A stretch of DNA of 64,000 nucleotides from Planctomycetota bacterium (GCA_029550525.1 JAKPHF010000062.1:248001-312000), one strand, 5' to 3'. Counted from the stretch's first letter, positions 1 through 8,731 are shown. The notes: a model not told the origin generated them from the sequence alone. Made by a program: numbers and translations.

Positions 1-156
1 CTTTATCAGGCGTTGGTTCGCCGGCTCACGGCCGAGCGATGTGGTGGAATGCGAACCGGCCGGACGCCGTTCGTTGCAATGCGCGCCGGCGCTTTCTACA
101 CTAGTTCGGTGGTCGGAAAGACGGTACGTCCGGCCGAAGTGAAAGCGAGATGCCAC

Positions 157-699
157 ATGCCGAACTACGCATTACTGACCGCCTCAGGAAAGGATCGTCC
201 GGGAATCGTCGCATCCATCGCCAAGGTGCTCGTCGAGCAGGACTGCAACATTGAGGATTCGCAGATGGCCCGGCTCGGCCCCGACTTCGCCTGCATGCTC
301 GTGATCCGCATGCCCGAAGGCATGGTCAGCGAACAGTTGACGTCACATCTGCAGCCCGTGGCGAGTGAGTTCGGTTTGCGCACGTACGCTCAGGACCTGC
401 GTCCCGAGGAAGCCGGCGAGACCCGATCCGATCAGCCCAAGCACGTCATCCACGTCTACGGCGCCGACCGCAAAGGCATCGTCCATCGGATCAGCCAGCA
501 TCTGGCCGAGCGCAGCGTGAACATCACCAACCTGCACACCGAAGTGATTCATCACGCCCAACCGCTGTACGTCATGCTCATCGAGGTGGAGATCCCGCCC
601 TACGTAGACTCGGGCCGGCTGCAGGACGAGTTGGCCGCCATCGGCAAGCAGATCGACGTGGTCGTGTCGATGAAGCCCAAGGACGACGCACGGTTCTGA
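157..699 (+). CDS. ACT-domain protein, GcvR-like
   Basis: A 180-residue protein made of two ACT domains. The first (about residues 1-85) opens with the typical small-ligand/amino-acid-sensing pattern TASGKDRPGIVASIAKVL. The second (about 95-175) has GADRKGIVHRISQHLAE. The length and tandem ACT layout match the glycine cleavage regulator GcvR family, which has no DNA-binding domain and acts through a partner. The frame stays open further upstream, but the ATG at 157 is chosen because the ACT fold begins there and the upstream residues look non-coding. It converges on lptB across a short hairpin-bearing gap. The ligand is unknown; a stand-alone amino-acid sensor is the safest description. Confidence 0.85.
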   Translation: MPNYALLTASGKDRPGIVASIAKVLVEQDCNIEDSQMARLGPDFACMLVIRMPEGMVSEQLTSHLQPVASEFGLRTYAQDLRPEEAGETRSDQPKHVIHVYGADRKGIVHRISQHLAERSVNITNLHTEVIHHAQPLYVMLIEVEIPPYVDSGRLQDELAAIGKQIDVVVSMKPKDDARF

Positions 700-750
700 C
701 CCGCACGCGAAAGCAAAACCGCGAGCAGAACGCAAACGACATGCATACAC

Positions 751-790
751 CCAGCGAGCGGCGGGTTTTACCCCCGCCGACTCTGTTGCG
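751..790. repeat. GC-rich palindromic repeat between convergent genes
   Basis: The stem CGGCGGG (759-765) pairs with CCCGCCG (773-779) around a T-rich loop. It lies between the convergent ACT and lptB genes. Closely similar copies, including the flanking CCAGCG and CTC words, occur at about 38350-38390 (opposite strand) and 42791-42830. It may act as a bidirectional terminator. Confidence 0.6.
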
Positions 791-834
791 CGTGAAGAGA
801 GTTCCTCCACGGCATCGCAGCGCGAACGAGCGTC

Positions 835-1614
835 TCACATGGCCGTGCTTTCGACCGGTTCCCGGTCGTCGAACTCGTCGCCGCGGAACGTGCTGCCCAA
901 GTAGATGCGCCGAACCTTCGAGTCGTTGATCAGGGCCCGCGGTGAACCTTCGGCGATGACCTGCCCCTCATGGATGATGTAGCTGCGATCGGTGACCGAG
1001 AGCGTCTCGCGGACGTTGTGGTCGGTGAGCAGAATGGCGATCCCGTGCTCCTCCCGCAGCCGCCGGATCTCCTTCTGCAAGCCCTCGACGGCAATGGGGT
1101 CCACGCCGCTGAACGGCTCGTCCAGGAGGATCAGTTGGGGATCGGTGACCAGGGCGCGGGCGATCTCCAGCCGCCGCCGCTCGCCGCCCGAGAGGTTTCG
1201 GGCGTCCTGGTCCGCCAGGTGCAGCAGGCCGAACTGGTCCAGGAGGCTGTCAGCCCGCTGCAGGCGCTCGCGCCGGCGCAACGGCATCGACTCCAGGATG
1301 GCCAGGAGATTCCGACGGACGCTCAGCCGCTGAAAAACGCTGGGCTCCTGCGAGAGGTATCCTAGACCCCGCTGGGCTCGCTTGTACATCGGAAGCGAGG
1401 CGATGTCCTCGCCGTTGAATATGACTTTGCCGGCATCGGGCGTAATCATCCCGATGGTGATGCGGAAACTCGTCGTCTTGCCCGCGCCGTTGCGGCCCAG
1501 CAGACCAACGATCTCCGCCCGGTGAACCGTATAGCTGACCCGGTCCACGACGGTTCGGCTTCCATACCGCTTCACCAAATCGATTGTTTCGAGCAGTTTG
1601 GGTGAACTGGCCAT
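835..1614 (-). CDS. lptB: LPS export ABC transporter ATP-binding protein LptB
   Basis: The cytoplasmic ATPase of the LptBFGC machine that extracts lipopolysaccharide from the inner membrane. The 259-residue frame has a Walker A at residues 40-48 (GRNGAGKTT), the signature LSGGERRR, a Walker B LILLDEPF followed by the LptB-typical SGVDPIAV, and an H-loop LLTDHNVRET. The C-terminal tail is slightly longer than in Escherichia coli. The frame is open 19 codons further upstream, but the ATG at 1614 follows a GAGGA-type ribosome site and places the start where the family starts. No lptA/C/F/G is visible nearby. It implies an LPS-type outer membrane. Confidence 0.93.
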   Translation of the reverse strand: MASSPKLLETIDLVKRYGSRTVVDRVSYTVHRAEIVGLLGRNGAGKTTSFRITIGMITPDAGKVIFNGEDIASLPMYKRAQRGLGYLSQEPSVFQRLSVRRNLLAILESMPLRRRERLQRADSLLDQFGLLHLADQDARNLSGGERRRLEIARALVTDPQLILLDEPFSGVDPIAVEGLQKEIRRLREEHGIAILLTDHNVRETLSVTDRSYIIHEGQVIAEGSPRALINDSKVRRIYLGSTFRGDEFDDREPVESTAM

Positions 1615-1908
1615 CAGATCCTCATCCGGTTCCACCGACAGGGTATTTTCCCCCCGGCTCCCGGTGGACAAACTGTTGAAAACAAGGGCAACTCAGACGG
1701 ACGACCGTCGAAATCGAGCACTGACTGTCGCTGTGCCCTCATCAAAACTCGCCGCGAGGAATTTCAGCACTCCCTTGTCACTGCAGCAGTTAACAAAGTA
1801 TCCCATTCCCGCGCCCGCCCCAGGGCCGGCCGGGGCCAGTACTTGCCCCGATCCAGACCGAAGCGAGCAACCACCTTTCCCAAATTGTGGATAACCGGCC
1901 GGCACGGC

Positions 1909-3885
1909 TTATCTAATCCACCGCATTCGGCCGAAGTTTGGGATAATTCCGACGTCGGCCGTCCAGCTTCGACGATACCCGCTCGGCCAGTAGACGAAGA
2001 AGGCTTGGCCGATCAGTTGGTCGTCGGGCACCGTGCCCAGCTGGTAATCATCGCCCAGGTGCCGCAGGTGGGGACCGATCTCCCACCAGAGCCGGGAATC
2101 CTTGCTCCCCGGACTGTTGTCGCCCAGCATGAAATACTCGTTGATTGGCCCCTCACGGAGCATGATCGGGTAGCCCTGCGTCCCCCAGCCGGGCCATCCA
2201 TAGAATGGGTTCTGGGCCCGTCGATACCCCGCCAGAGGCTGGTCGGGTTGCGGCGGCGATGATTCACGCTCGCTAATAGGCGTGGATCGGTAGTACACGT
2301 CGCGATCCAGCTCGAGGTGGGCGATGCGGAACCGCATGCCGTACCCGCCGATCGTCACCTGCGAAGGAATCGTCTGCTCGGGGTCCTCACCGTTGCGGCT
2401 CAGCAGTTCCCGAAGATCGGGAGCGTATTGCTGGTCAGTCGAGGCCACGACTTCCTCGCCGTCGATCGAGAGAGACACTCGAAAGTCCACGTTCTGGAAT
2501 TCCACCGTGACAGCCTGGCCGGGCCGGAATGGGTCGCGTTTGGAACTGCCGATCAGCACCGGCTTGACTACATCCGGCCCCCAGTGCTCAATTTTGACCG
2601 TGCCGTCCGCCTGGAGGTGAGCAGCGAAGCGGTCCTTGTGCCGGTTCATCTCCAGCACCAGGCCGCCGTCACCGGCCTCCGGGAACCAAGTGAACGCCAG
2701 CCGCAGGTCGCCGACCGGAACGGCCGGCAGCAGCGTGTTGAAGTTGTAGCCGTAAAAGTCTTCGATCCGCTTGCCCACGAATCGGATGTCGAATCGGCGC
2801 TTCGAATCCGACTTGAACTTGATGTCTACCCCGGACGTGTCCCAAGCCGCCCAAGCGGCCGCTTCGTAGATGCTGAGCCGATTCTCTTCCTTGCGAATCA
2901 GCAGGTCGCCACCGGGCGCTGCGATCCGCCACTCTTCCCCTGGTTTCTCGACAACCACGGCCGAGTCCTCGGGAAGCGACCACGACTTACCCTCCAGGGC
3001 CCGGCGAACCTCGGCGGGGATGCGGCCAGCGTCCAGTTGCTCGGGCTGGAGCACCTCGACACTCCGGATGCGCGGCGACCAGCCGACCGCCGAATCGGGT
3101 TGGCTCTTCAGGTGGGCGTAGTTGGGCAAAAAGTCGCGGCTATAGACGTTGAACCAAAGCGACTTTTGTGCCTCCGGCGAATCCACGGCCTTTCGCTGAA
3201 TCTTGAGGTATGGAATCAGCCGCTCGTTGATCGCCTGGTAGCGAGCCTCCATGTCCCGCCGGTTCAGCACCAGCTTGCCTGTCGCCACTTGGTGCAGGTC
3301 GCGGCGAAGCTGGTCCATCTCCTCGATCAGGCCCGGCTCCTTCTCACGGACCACGCTCAGCGGGGCGGCATAAACGTCCCCGTGGATGATCTCCACGAAC
3401 TCGCCGGGCTTGCCGACCATTCGTTTGATGTAATTGACCGTTCCGTTGTGAGGATCTTTGAAAACCGTGACGTCCCAGCGCTTGGGCCCGAGCTTGCCCC
3501 CCACGCTGAACGGCCACTTGTGGACCAGGATCCGGTCGCCGCTGGAAGGACGCGCCACCTGATCGCCGGGAATCGTGTCCCGCTCGCTCGCACAGTTCGG
3601 GCATTTCAGCCGCATGTCCGACGGGCGGCCCGCCAACGCGTACGGAGGAACATCGTGGGCGTACTCATACCCGCAGGCCGCACAGGTATGGATGATCTGC
3701 TGGCCGTAGAGCGTTGGCGCCATGGAGCCCGTCGGGATCACAAACGCTTCGACGATGAACGCCCGGAAAATAAAGGCCAGCGCGAAAGCCACCACGATGG
3801 ATTCGAGCGACTCTCTCGCGGTGACCGCAAAGGATTTGGCCGCTGTGGGAGCCGGGGCCGTGGGATTTTGCGTTGCGTAGGCCAT
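1909..3885 (-). CDS. lepB: Signal peptidase I with zinc ribbon and large insertion
   Basis: A membrane-anchored serine protease that removes signal peptides. From the ATG at 3885 it is 658 residues, about twice the usual length. An N-terminal membrane segment leads into the catalytic Ser54 in PTGSMAPTL. A four-cysteine zinc-ribbon-like insert (CAAC...CPNC) follows, then the general-base Lys154 in NYIKRMVG, a long insertion of about 400 residues with a beta-sandwich-like stretch (LRLAFTWFPEAGDGGLVLEM), and the conserved GDNSPGSKDSR box near the C-terminus. A GTG six codons upstream (3903) is an alternative start. The catalytic boxes make the assignment firm; the role of the inserts is unknown. 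Confidence 0.9.
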   Translation of the reverse strand: MAYATQNPTAPAPTAAKSFAVTARESLESIVVAFALAFIFRAFIVEAFVIPTGSMAPTLYGQQIIHTCAACGYEYAHDVPPYALAGRPSDMRLKCPNCASERDTIPGDQVARPSSGDRILVHKWPFSVGGKLGPKRWDVTVFKDPHNGTVNYIKRMVGKPGEFVEIIHGDVYAAPLSVVREKEPGLIEEMDQLRRDLHQVATGKLVLNRRDMEARYQAINERLIPYLKIQRKAVDSPEAQKSLWFNVYSRDFLPNYAHLKSQPDSAVGWSPRIRSVEVLQPEQLDAGRIPAEVRRALEGKSWSLPEDSAVVVEKPGEEWRIAAPGGDLLIRKEENRLSIYEAAAWAAWDTSGVDIKFKSDSKRRFDIRFVGKRIEDFYGYNFNTLLPAVPVGDLRLAFTWFPEAGDGGLVLEMNRHKDRFAAHLQADGTVKIEHWGPDVVKPVLIGSSKRDPFRPGQAVTVEFQNVDFRVSLSIDGEEVVASTDQQYAPDLRELLSRNGEDPEQTIPSQVTIGGYGMRFRIAHLELDRDVYYRSTPISERESSPPQPDQPLAGYRRAQNPFYGWPGWGTQGYPIMLREGPINEYFMLGDNSPGSKDSRLWWEIGPHLRHLGDDYQLGTVPDDQLIGQAFFVYWPSGYRRSWTADVGIIPNFGRMRWIR

Positions 3886-4177
3886 CAAATTTTGTCCGCT
3901 CACCCCCGCCGGGGTGGTCCTGGTACCATGCTTACGCCCGGTGAGGGGTAACAGTTTCGGGCCGAATACGGGAGTAACTTAGCGAGGCGCCCGAAATGGG
4001 TCAACTTTTTGTGAACAGGAGACTTAAGAAAACGTCGCCGGACCGTCGCGACGCCCCATTCGATGGCCGCCGATGCGACTCCCCCGGGTGCCGGCCCGAC
4101 TATGCTCGCGAGGAAACCCTCCCCCAGATGCGGTGTCCCGCCGGAGCCAGCCCAGTTTCCGCCGGCGTAAAACGAAC

Positions 4178-4203
4178 GACGCCGGCCCGATCGGACCGGC
4201 GTC
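4178..4203 (-). terminator. Rho-independent terminator of the 5S rRNA gene
   Basis: Read on the minus strand, GACGCCGG pairs with CCGGCGTC around a short loop and is followed by GTTCGTTTTAC. It lies 15 bases beyond the 5S 3' end, as expected for a single-gene rRNA transcript. Confidence 0.7.
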
Positions 4204-4218
4204 AATGAGGACAAAAAT

Positions 4219-4325
4219 GTCGGCGATCACCTACTCTCGCCCTGTGGGACTACCATCGGCCGTTTGGGCTTAACTGCCGTGTTCGGAATGGGAACGGGTG
4301 TTTCCCCAAACGTCTCGTCACCGAC
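4219..4325 (-). rRNA. rrf: 5S ribosomal RNA
   Basis: The minus strand carries the 5S core: CCGAACACGG near the middle and GGCCGATGGTAGT...GGCGAGAGTAGG near the 3' end. The ends pair perfectly over eight positions (GUCGGUGA with UCGCCGAC), forming helix I and fixing a length of about 107 nt. No 16S, 23S or tRNA gene is adjacent. The gene sits alone between lepB and a divergent btpA-like gene and has its own promoter and terminator. Unlinked rRNA genes are known in planctomycetes. Confidence 0.95.
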
Positions 4326-4330
4326 AAGGG

Positions 4331-4361
4331 AGTATATTACTCGACCCGCTCGGAATGTCAA
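4331..4361 (-). promoter_or_regulatory. Sigma-70-type promoter of the 5S rRNA gene
   Basis: The minus strand shows a perfect TTGACA (4356-4361), a 16-base spacer and TAATAT (4334-4339). Transcription would start close to the mature 5S end, 8 bases downstream. An overlapping TATACT (4331-4336) with a 19-base spacer is an alternative -10. Confidence 0.75.
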
Positions 4362-4511
4362 GGGCACTCTCGTCGAACGTAAGCCTTGAATGATTGGGCG
4401 GTTACGACGCGCGGACCAAGACGGCGCGAAAAATTCTTCCAAAATTTCGCCTGCGGCGAGCGGGCCCCGGGGCTCGCTCGCCCGGGAGGCGATGCTCAGC
4501 CCCGCATGCCG

Positions 4512-4517
4512 TATAAT
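4512..4517 (+). promoter_or_regulatory. Probable -10 element of the btpA-like gene
   Basis: A perfect TATAAT lies 37 bases upstream of the chosen ATG and just before a GGAGG ribosome site. No convincing -35 is seen. Confidence 0.45.
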
Positions 4518-4554
4518 GGAGTCCGTGAACCTTCCTGGAGGAACCGACCGACTC

Positions 4555-5388
4555 ATGCCCGCTCATCCCGGCCAGGTTACAGAACTGTTCGGCGTGCCCA
4601 AGGCCGTCGTCGGCATGATCCACGTGGGGGCGTTGCCCGGCTCGCCGCTGGGCGGGCGGCCCCTGCGAGAGATTGTCGCCCAGGCCGTGGAGGAAGCCCG
4701 GCTGCTGGCCAGCATGGGCTTGGACGCCCTGATGGTCGAGAACATGCACGACCGGCCCTATCTGCGACAGCGTGTCGGCCCCGAGGTGGTGTCGGCCATG
4801 ACCGCCGTCGCCGCCGCCGTGCGAGAGGCGGTCGATCTGCCGTTGGGCGTCCAGATTCTCGCCGGAGCCAACCGCGAAGCGCTCGCTGTTGCCGCCACCG
4901 TCGGCGCGTCGTTCCTTCGGGCGGAGAACTTCGTGTTCGCTCACGTGGCCGACGAGGGCCTGATGCCTGACGCGGACGCCGGTCCTCTCTTGCGATATCG
5001 GCGAGAAATCGGGGCTGAGCACGTCCGAGTCTTCGCGGACATCAAGAAGAAGCACGCCGGCCACGCACTGACGGCGGACATCGACGTCACCGAGGCGGCC
5101 CGGGCCGCTGCCTTCTTCGGGGCCGACGGCGTGATCGTGACCGGTGTGGCCACCGGCAAGCCTGCCGACCTGAGCGACCTTCGCCAGGTCGCCGCCGCCG
5201 TCGAGTTGCCCGTTGCCGTCGGCTCGGGGATCACGCCCGGCAACCTGGCGGACTTCTGGCCACATGCCGACGTGTTCATCGTCGGATCCTTCTACAAGGA
5301 AGATGGGCAGTGGCACCGCCCCATCGATCCCGACCGGCTCGAACTCTTGATGCGAGCGGTCGATCAGGCCAGAATCGGATCGGCCTGA
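4555..5388 (+). CDS. BtpA/SgcQ-family protein
   Basis: A 277-residue TIM-barrel protein of the BtpA family. The family includes the cyanobacterial photosystem I biogenesis factor BtpA and SgcQ. Family marks are GMIHVGALPGSP near the N-terminus, MVENMHDRP, FADIKKKHAGH in the middle, and VTGVATGKP and VAVGSGITPGN towards the end. The frame extends 55 codons upstream, but the ATG at 4555, after GGAGG, begins where the family begins. A photosynthetic role is not expected here; many non-photosynthetic bacteria carry the family with unknown substrate. It runs towards the carbonic anhydrase gene and may be co-transcribed with it. Confidence 0.85.
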   Translation: MPAHPGQVTELFGVPKAVVGMIHVGALPGSPLGGRPLREIVAQAVEEARLLASMGLDALMVENMHDRPYLRQRVGPEVVSAMTAVAAAVREAVDLPLGVQILAGANREALAVAATVGASFLRAENFVFAHVADEGLMPDADAGPLLRYRREIGAEHVRVFADIKKKHAGHALTADIDVTEAARAAAFFGADGVIVTGVATGKPADLSDLRQVAAAVELPVAVGSGITPGNLADFWPHADVFIVGSFYKEDGQWHRPIDPDRLELLMRAVDQARIGSA

Positions 5389-5452
5389 CCGGGAACAAAC
5401 CGGAGCTGCAACAGCTATTGCAGCTCGACAGAGAAACCGGACGGCAACCAGT

Positions 5453-5983
5453 ATGCACAGAATTCGCCAAATCGGATCCGTTTTCGTCGCCGAGTCGGCC
5501 ATCGTGGTCGGCGACGTCCAACTGGGTGAAGACGCCAGTGTGTGGCATTACTGCGTGATTCGGGGCGATGTGGCCCCGATTCGCGTGGGCCGGCGCGTCA
5601 ACATTCAGGACGGCTCGCTCCTGCACTGCAAGCACGCCGTACCTCTTGAGATTGCGGATGACGTCGCCATCGGACATCAGGCCGTGGTCCATTGCCGGCG
5701 GGTGGGGAGCCGCTCGCTCATCGCGACGCGGGCCGTCCTCCTGGACGACTGCGAAGTCGGCGAGGACTGCATCGTCGCCGCCGGTGCCGTGGTCCCCCCG
5801 CGGACCATCATTCCCGACGGCTCGGTGGTCATGGGCGTACCCGGAAAAGTCGTGCGGCCAACCCGGCCCGAGGACCGCGATTACATCCGTTTCGTGGTCG
5901 AACGTTACGTCGAACAGGCCCGCCGACACGCCGCCGGCGAATTCCCTCCCACGTTTCCGGAGCTCTACGCGCCCCACAACTGA
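5453..5983 (+). CDS. Gamma-carbonic anhydrase family protein
   Basis: A 176-residue left-handed beta-helix protein with hexapeptide repeats (IVVGDVQLGED, VIRGDVAPIRVG, VNIQDGSLLH). The zinc-ligand histidines expected for the family are visible in SLLHCKH and in IGHQAVVH. It resembles YrdA/PaaY-type proteins, which trimerise and in some cases hydrate CO2. Many lack measurable activity, so enzyme function is not certain. It starts 64 bases after the btpA-like gene on the same strand and is followed by fpg. Confidence 0.88.
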   Translation: MHRIRQIGSVFVAESAIVVGDVQLGEDASVWHYCVIRGDVAPIRVGRRVNIQDGSLLHCKHAVPLEIADDVAIGHQAVVHCRRVGSRSLIATRAVLLDDCEVGEDCIVAAGAVVPPRTIIPDGSVVMGVPGKVVRPTRPEDRDYIRFVVERYVEQARRHAAGEFPPTFPELYAPHN

Positions 5984-6013
5984 ACCGCCTGAGTACGTTG
6001 CCGGAGTCGGGGG

Positions 6014-6044
6014 TTGAGCACGGCCACGCCGCGTCGGGTATAAC
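6014..6044 (+). promoter_or_regulatory. Probable fpg promoter, leaderless geometry
   Basis: TTGAGC (6014-6019) and TATAAC (6039-6044) are separated by 19 bases. Only 7 bases separate the -10 from the fpg ATG at 6052, so transcription would begin at about the start codon. No ribosome site fits. Confidence 0.5.
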
Positions 6045-6051
6045 ACTGTGC

Positions 6052-6846
6052 ATGCCTGAGCTACCCGAAGTTGAACGCGCTCGTAAGCTTGCTGAAACGC
6101 ATCTGACCGGCCGCCGCATTTGCGCTGTGACCACGAAGGCCGATCCCATTGTTTACACCGGCGTGACAGCCCGGCGGTTCGCCCGCGCTCTCACCGGCCG
6201 GTGCGTCCAGGCTGTCCGTCGACGCGGCAAGCATCTGTGGTTCGAACTCGATCAACGCCCCTGGCCCACGTTTCACTTCGGGATGACCGGCTCGTTCCAG
6301 GTCTACGAGGATGCCTCGCAGCGTCCGCGTTTCTGGAAGCTCGAGCTTCTCGCCGATGGCATGCGCCTGGCTTTCCGCGACGCGCGCCGCCTGGGCCGCA
6401 TCCGTCTGCTTGACGACCCCGAACGCGAGCCGCCCATCGGTAAACTGGGTTTTGATCCCCTACTGGACATGCCCGAACTGCCGGCCTTCGCCGCCCGCCT
6501 GAATCACCGTCGTGCGCCTATCAAGGCCGTCCTGCTCGATCAGAGCTTCTCGGCCGGTATCGGGAATTGGATTGCCGATGAAGTGCTTTACCAGGCTCGC
6601 ATCGCTCCGGCCCGGCATGCCTGCCATCTGACGCCGGACGAGGTCCGCCGCCTGCGATCGACCATCCTGCGGGTCATCCGTAAAGCGGTCGAACTCGATG
6701 CCGACAACTCGCGTTTCCCTCGCACGTGGCTGTTCCACCATCGCTGGGGCCGCAATGCCCACGCGGTCACGTATCGCGGCGAAAAGATCATTCACGAGAC
6801 GATCGGCGGCCGCACGACGGCTTGGGTGCCCGCGGTACAGACGTGA
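6052..6846 (+). CDS. mutM: Formamidopyrimidine-DNA glycosylase, zincless type
   Basis: A base-excision repair enzyme that removes oxidised purines and nicks the abasic site. The mature N-terminus PELPEVERARKLAE supplies the catalytic Pro and Glu. Lys60 (RRGKHLWFE), FGMTGSF and the helix-two-turns-helix GIGNWIADEVLYQ are all present. At 264 residues the length is normal. The C-terminal zinc finger is missing all four cysteines; instead the tail reads YRGEKIIHETIGGRTTAWVP, the zincless-finger form seen in plant and fungal Fpg and related to NEIL1. The Arg in GGRTTAW is the usual finger arginine. The frame is open far upstream, but this ATG is fixed by the required MPELPE. Confidence 0.92.
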   Translation: MPELPEVERARKLAETHLTGRRICAVTTKADPIVYTGVTARRFARALTGRCVQAVRRRGKHLWFELDQRPWPTFHFGMTGSFQVYEDASQRPRFWKLELLADGMRLAFRDARRLGRIRLLDDPEREPPIGKLGFDPLLDMPELPAFAARLNHRRAPIKAVLLDQSFSAGIGNWIADEVLYQARIAPARHACHLTPDEVRRLRSTILRVIRKAVELDADNSRFPRTWLFHHRWGRNAHAVTYRGEKIIHETIGGRTTAWVPAVQT

Positions 6847-7187
6847 CGGCGACGGGGACGGGCATCTTGCCCGCCTCAGATCAATCGTGACGTTAATATG
6901 TCACCATTTCGTCGACGCACCGAATCAGCTTACGACAAAGCAGTACAAGGCCGCGATCCCGCCCCGAAGGGGCGTAAAGTCAATAGCCGGCGGCGTGAGC
7001 CGCCGGTGCGGGGCCCTCACTAACTCCTCTTGTCAACCTGAGGGCGGCTTCGCCGCCCTCAGGTTGACAAGAGAATGGTTTTTAGAGTCAGCGGTCCGTG
7101 GGCTTACGCCCACGGCTACTGACTTCGCGCCCCTTCCGGGCGGAGCTGCGGTTAGAGGCGGGCGAGACGCCCGCCCCCCGTAGCTCG
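6847..7187. repeat. Composite palindromic element, copy 1
   Basis: This gap between the convergent fpg and Ycf46-like genes holds no gene. It is a chain of hairpins: GACGGGCATCTTGCCCGCC at the left, CCCGAAGGGGCG, GGCGGCGTGAGCCGCCGG, a larger CCTGAGGGCGG/CCGCCCTCAGG pair, CCGTGGGCTTACGCCCACGG, and GGCGGGCGAGACGCCCGCC at the right end. Both end palindromes and an internal AAGGCCGCGATCCCGCCCC block recur at 14567-14779. Confidence 0.75.
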
Positions 7188-8681
7188 TCAATCGGCGGGC
7201 ACGCAGCGATGCTTCGCCCACCGCCGCAACGCTTCGATGCTTTCGGCCATGGTCACCGACAGCGGCGGCGAGTTGCGCAACGCCTGGATCACCCGTTCCG
7301 TCGTCAACTCCGCCTTGTCCGCATACGCGTCGTGCAGAGCCGAGATGATTGCCTGCTCGATCTCCGCGCCGCTGTAACCTTCGGAGGCCTGAGCGATGGC
7401 TGCCAGATCAAACTCGACCGGATCGCGTTTCCGTTTGCGAAAATGAATGGCGGCGATCTGCTCGCGAGCATCAGCGGAAGGCAAGTCCACGAAGAAGATC
7501 TCGTCGAACCGGCCTTTGCGAAGCAACTCGGGCGGCAGTGCCTCGATGTCGTTGGCCGTCGCCACCAGGAATACGGGCGCTGTGTGCTCCTGCATCCACG
7601 TCAACAGCGTGCCGAACATGCGTTGCGAAAGCCCGCCGTCCGTGCTGCGGCTGGCTGCCGACGCGAACGCCTTTTCGATCTCGTCGATCCACAGGATGAT
7701 GGGTGCCATCTTTTCGGCCTGGGCCAGGGCATCCCGCAACCGCTTCTCCGACTCGCCGACGTATCGATCATACAACGCCCCCACGTCCATGCGCAGCAGC
7801 GGACGCTGCCACGCGGTCGCGATGGCCTTGGCGCACAGACTCTTGCCGGCTCCCTGCACGCCCAGCATGAGCACGCCTCGCGGCGCGGTCAGGCCGAACC
7901 GGCCGGCCTCGGCATCGAACGCCCCACTGCGCTGCGCGAGCCAACGCTTGAGCCGCCGCAAGCCGCCGATCTCATCCGCGCTGACCGGCACCTCGACGTA
8001 CTCCAACAAACCTTCCTGGTGCAGGGCTCGCCGTTTGGCTGCCAGTACATGGTTGATGTCCTGCTCATCGAACCTGCGATCCTCGGCCACCGCTTCTACG
8101 ATGATCTGCTCGGCTTGACGGCGAGTGAGGCCCCGCAGGTTGCGGATGATCGTCTGCAGCCCACGGCGCGTGATATCCACTTCGATGCTCTGTTCGCGAT
8201 GCATGCGGCGAAGCGTGTCGCGCACGATGCGATCCAATTCTTCGGTGTCCGGCAGCGAGATTTCCAACCGGGCCGACTCACTGCGGATGACGGGCGGCAA
8301 CTCGTCGAGGTGATCGATCATGACCAACTGACAACCGATCGACCGAAAGCGGCACAGCAACTCGCGCAACAGCCGCAGCACGCGCTCATCCTTGAGGTGG
8401 CCGGCCAGATCGAGCGTGACTGCGATACTACCCGCGGTGAGTGACCGCTGCGCCAGGTGATACAGGCCCGCTGCCGGATGCTCGGTTTCGGGAACTGGCT
8501 TACTGTCGGTGATGAGGCCGTCCCGTACGCCTCCGATCACCGACCAGATCCAGATCTCCCCGCCGGTGCGGATGACCGTCTCCCGGACGAGGCTGAGCGC
8601 GTAATCCTCCTCGTGCGTGATGATAGAGACGCAGTGATGCCGGGCCCGGAACAGGGACTCGAGTCGTTGCTGGTCGTCCAT
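7188..8681 (-). CDS. Ycf46-like AAA ATPase
   Basis: A 497-residue protein with a divergent N-terminal domain (RARHHCVSIITHEEDYAL) typical of the Ycf46 family of cyanobacteria, plastids and other bacteria. An AAA module follows: Walker A GVQGAGKS at about 274-281, Walker B ILWIDEIE at about 329-336, and the second region of homology ATANDIEALPPELLRKGRFDE with its arginine finger. The C-terminal helical part reads GYSGAEIEQAI. The ATG at 8681 is preferred over one two codons upstream. In cyanobacteria Ycf46 has been tied to carbon and light responses; the role here is unknown. TACCCT lies 7 bases before the start. Confidence 0.85.
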   Translation of the reverse strand: MDDQQRLESLFRARHHCVSIITHEEDYALSLVRETVIRTGGEIWIWSVIGGVRDGLITDSKPVPETEHPAAGLYHLAQRSLTAGSIAVTLDLAGHLKDERVLRLLRELLCRFRSIGCQLVMIDHLDELPPVIRSESARLEISLPDTEELDRIVRDTLRRMHREQSIEVDITRRGLQTIIRNLRGLTRRQAEQIIVEAVAEDRRFDEQDINHVLAAKRRALHQEGLLEYVEVPVSADEIGGLRRLKRWLAQRSGAFDAEAGRFGLTAPRGVLMLGVQGAGKSLCAKAIATAWQRPLLRMDVGALYDRYVGESEKRLRDALAQAEKMAPIILWIDEIEKAFASAASRSTDGGLSQRMFGTLLTWMQEHTAPVFLVATANDIEALPPELLRKGRFDEIFFVDLPSADAREQIAAIHFRKRKRDPVEFDLAAIAQASEGYSGAEIEQAIISALHDAYADKAELTTERVIQALRNSPPLSVTMAESIEALRRWAKHRCVPAD

Positions 8682-8731
8682 ATGCATCAGGGTATGGAAG
8701 GAGGGCGGAGGTTGGCAACCACTGGTAAGCT

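Noticed and set aside
2317..3951. A 544-codon open frame opposite the signal peptidase gene.
   Set aside because: It is the antisense shadow of a gene with clear catalytic motifs; its His/Arg/Val-rich translation has no domain.
6847..7187. An insertion sequence remnant.
   Set aside because: No transposase fragment, terminal inverted repeats of IS type or target duplication is visible; the hairpin chain is better described as a composite repeat.
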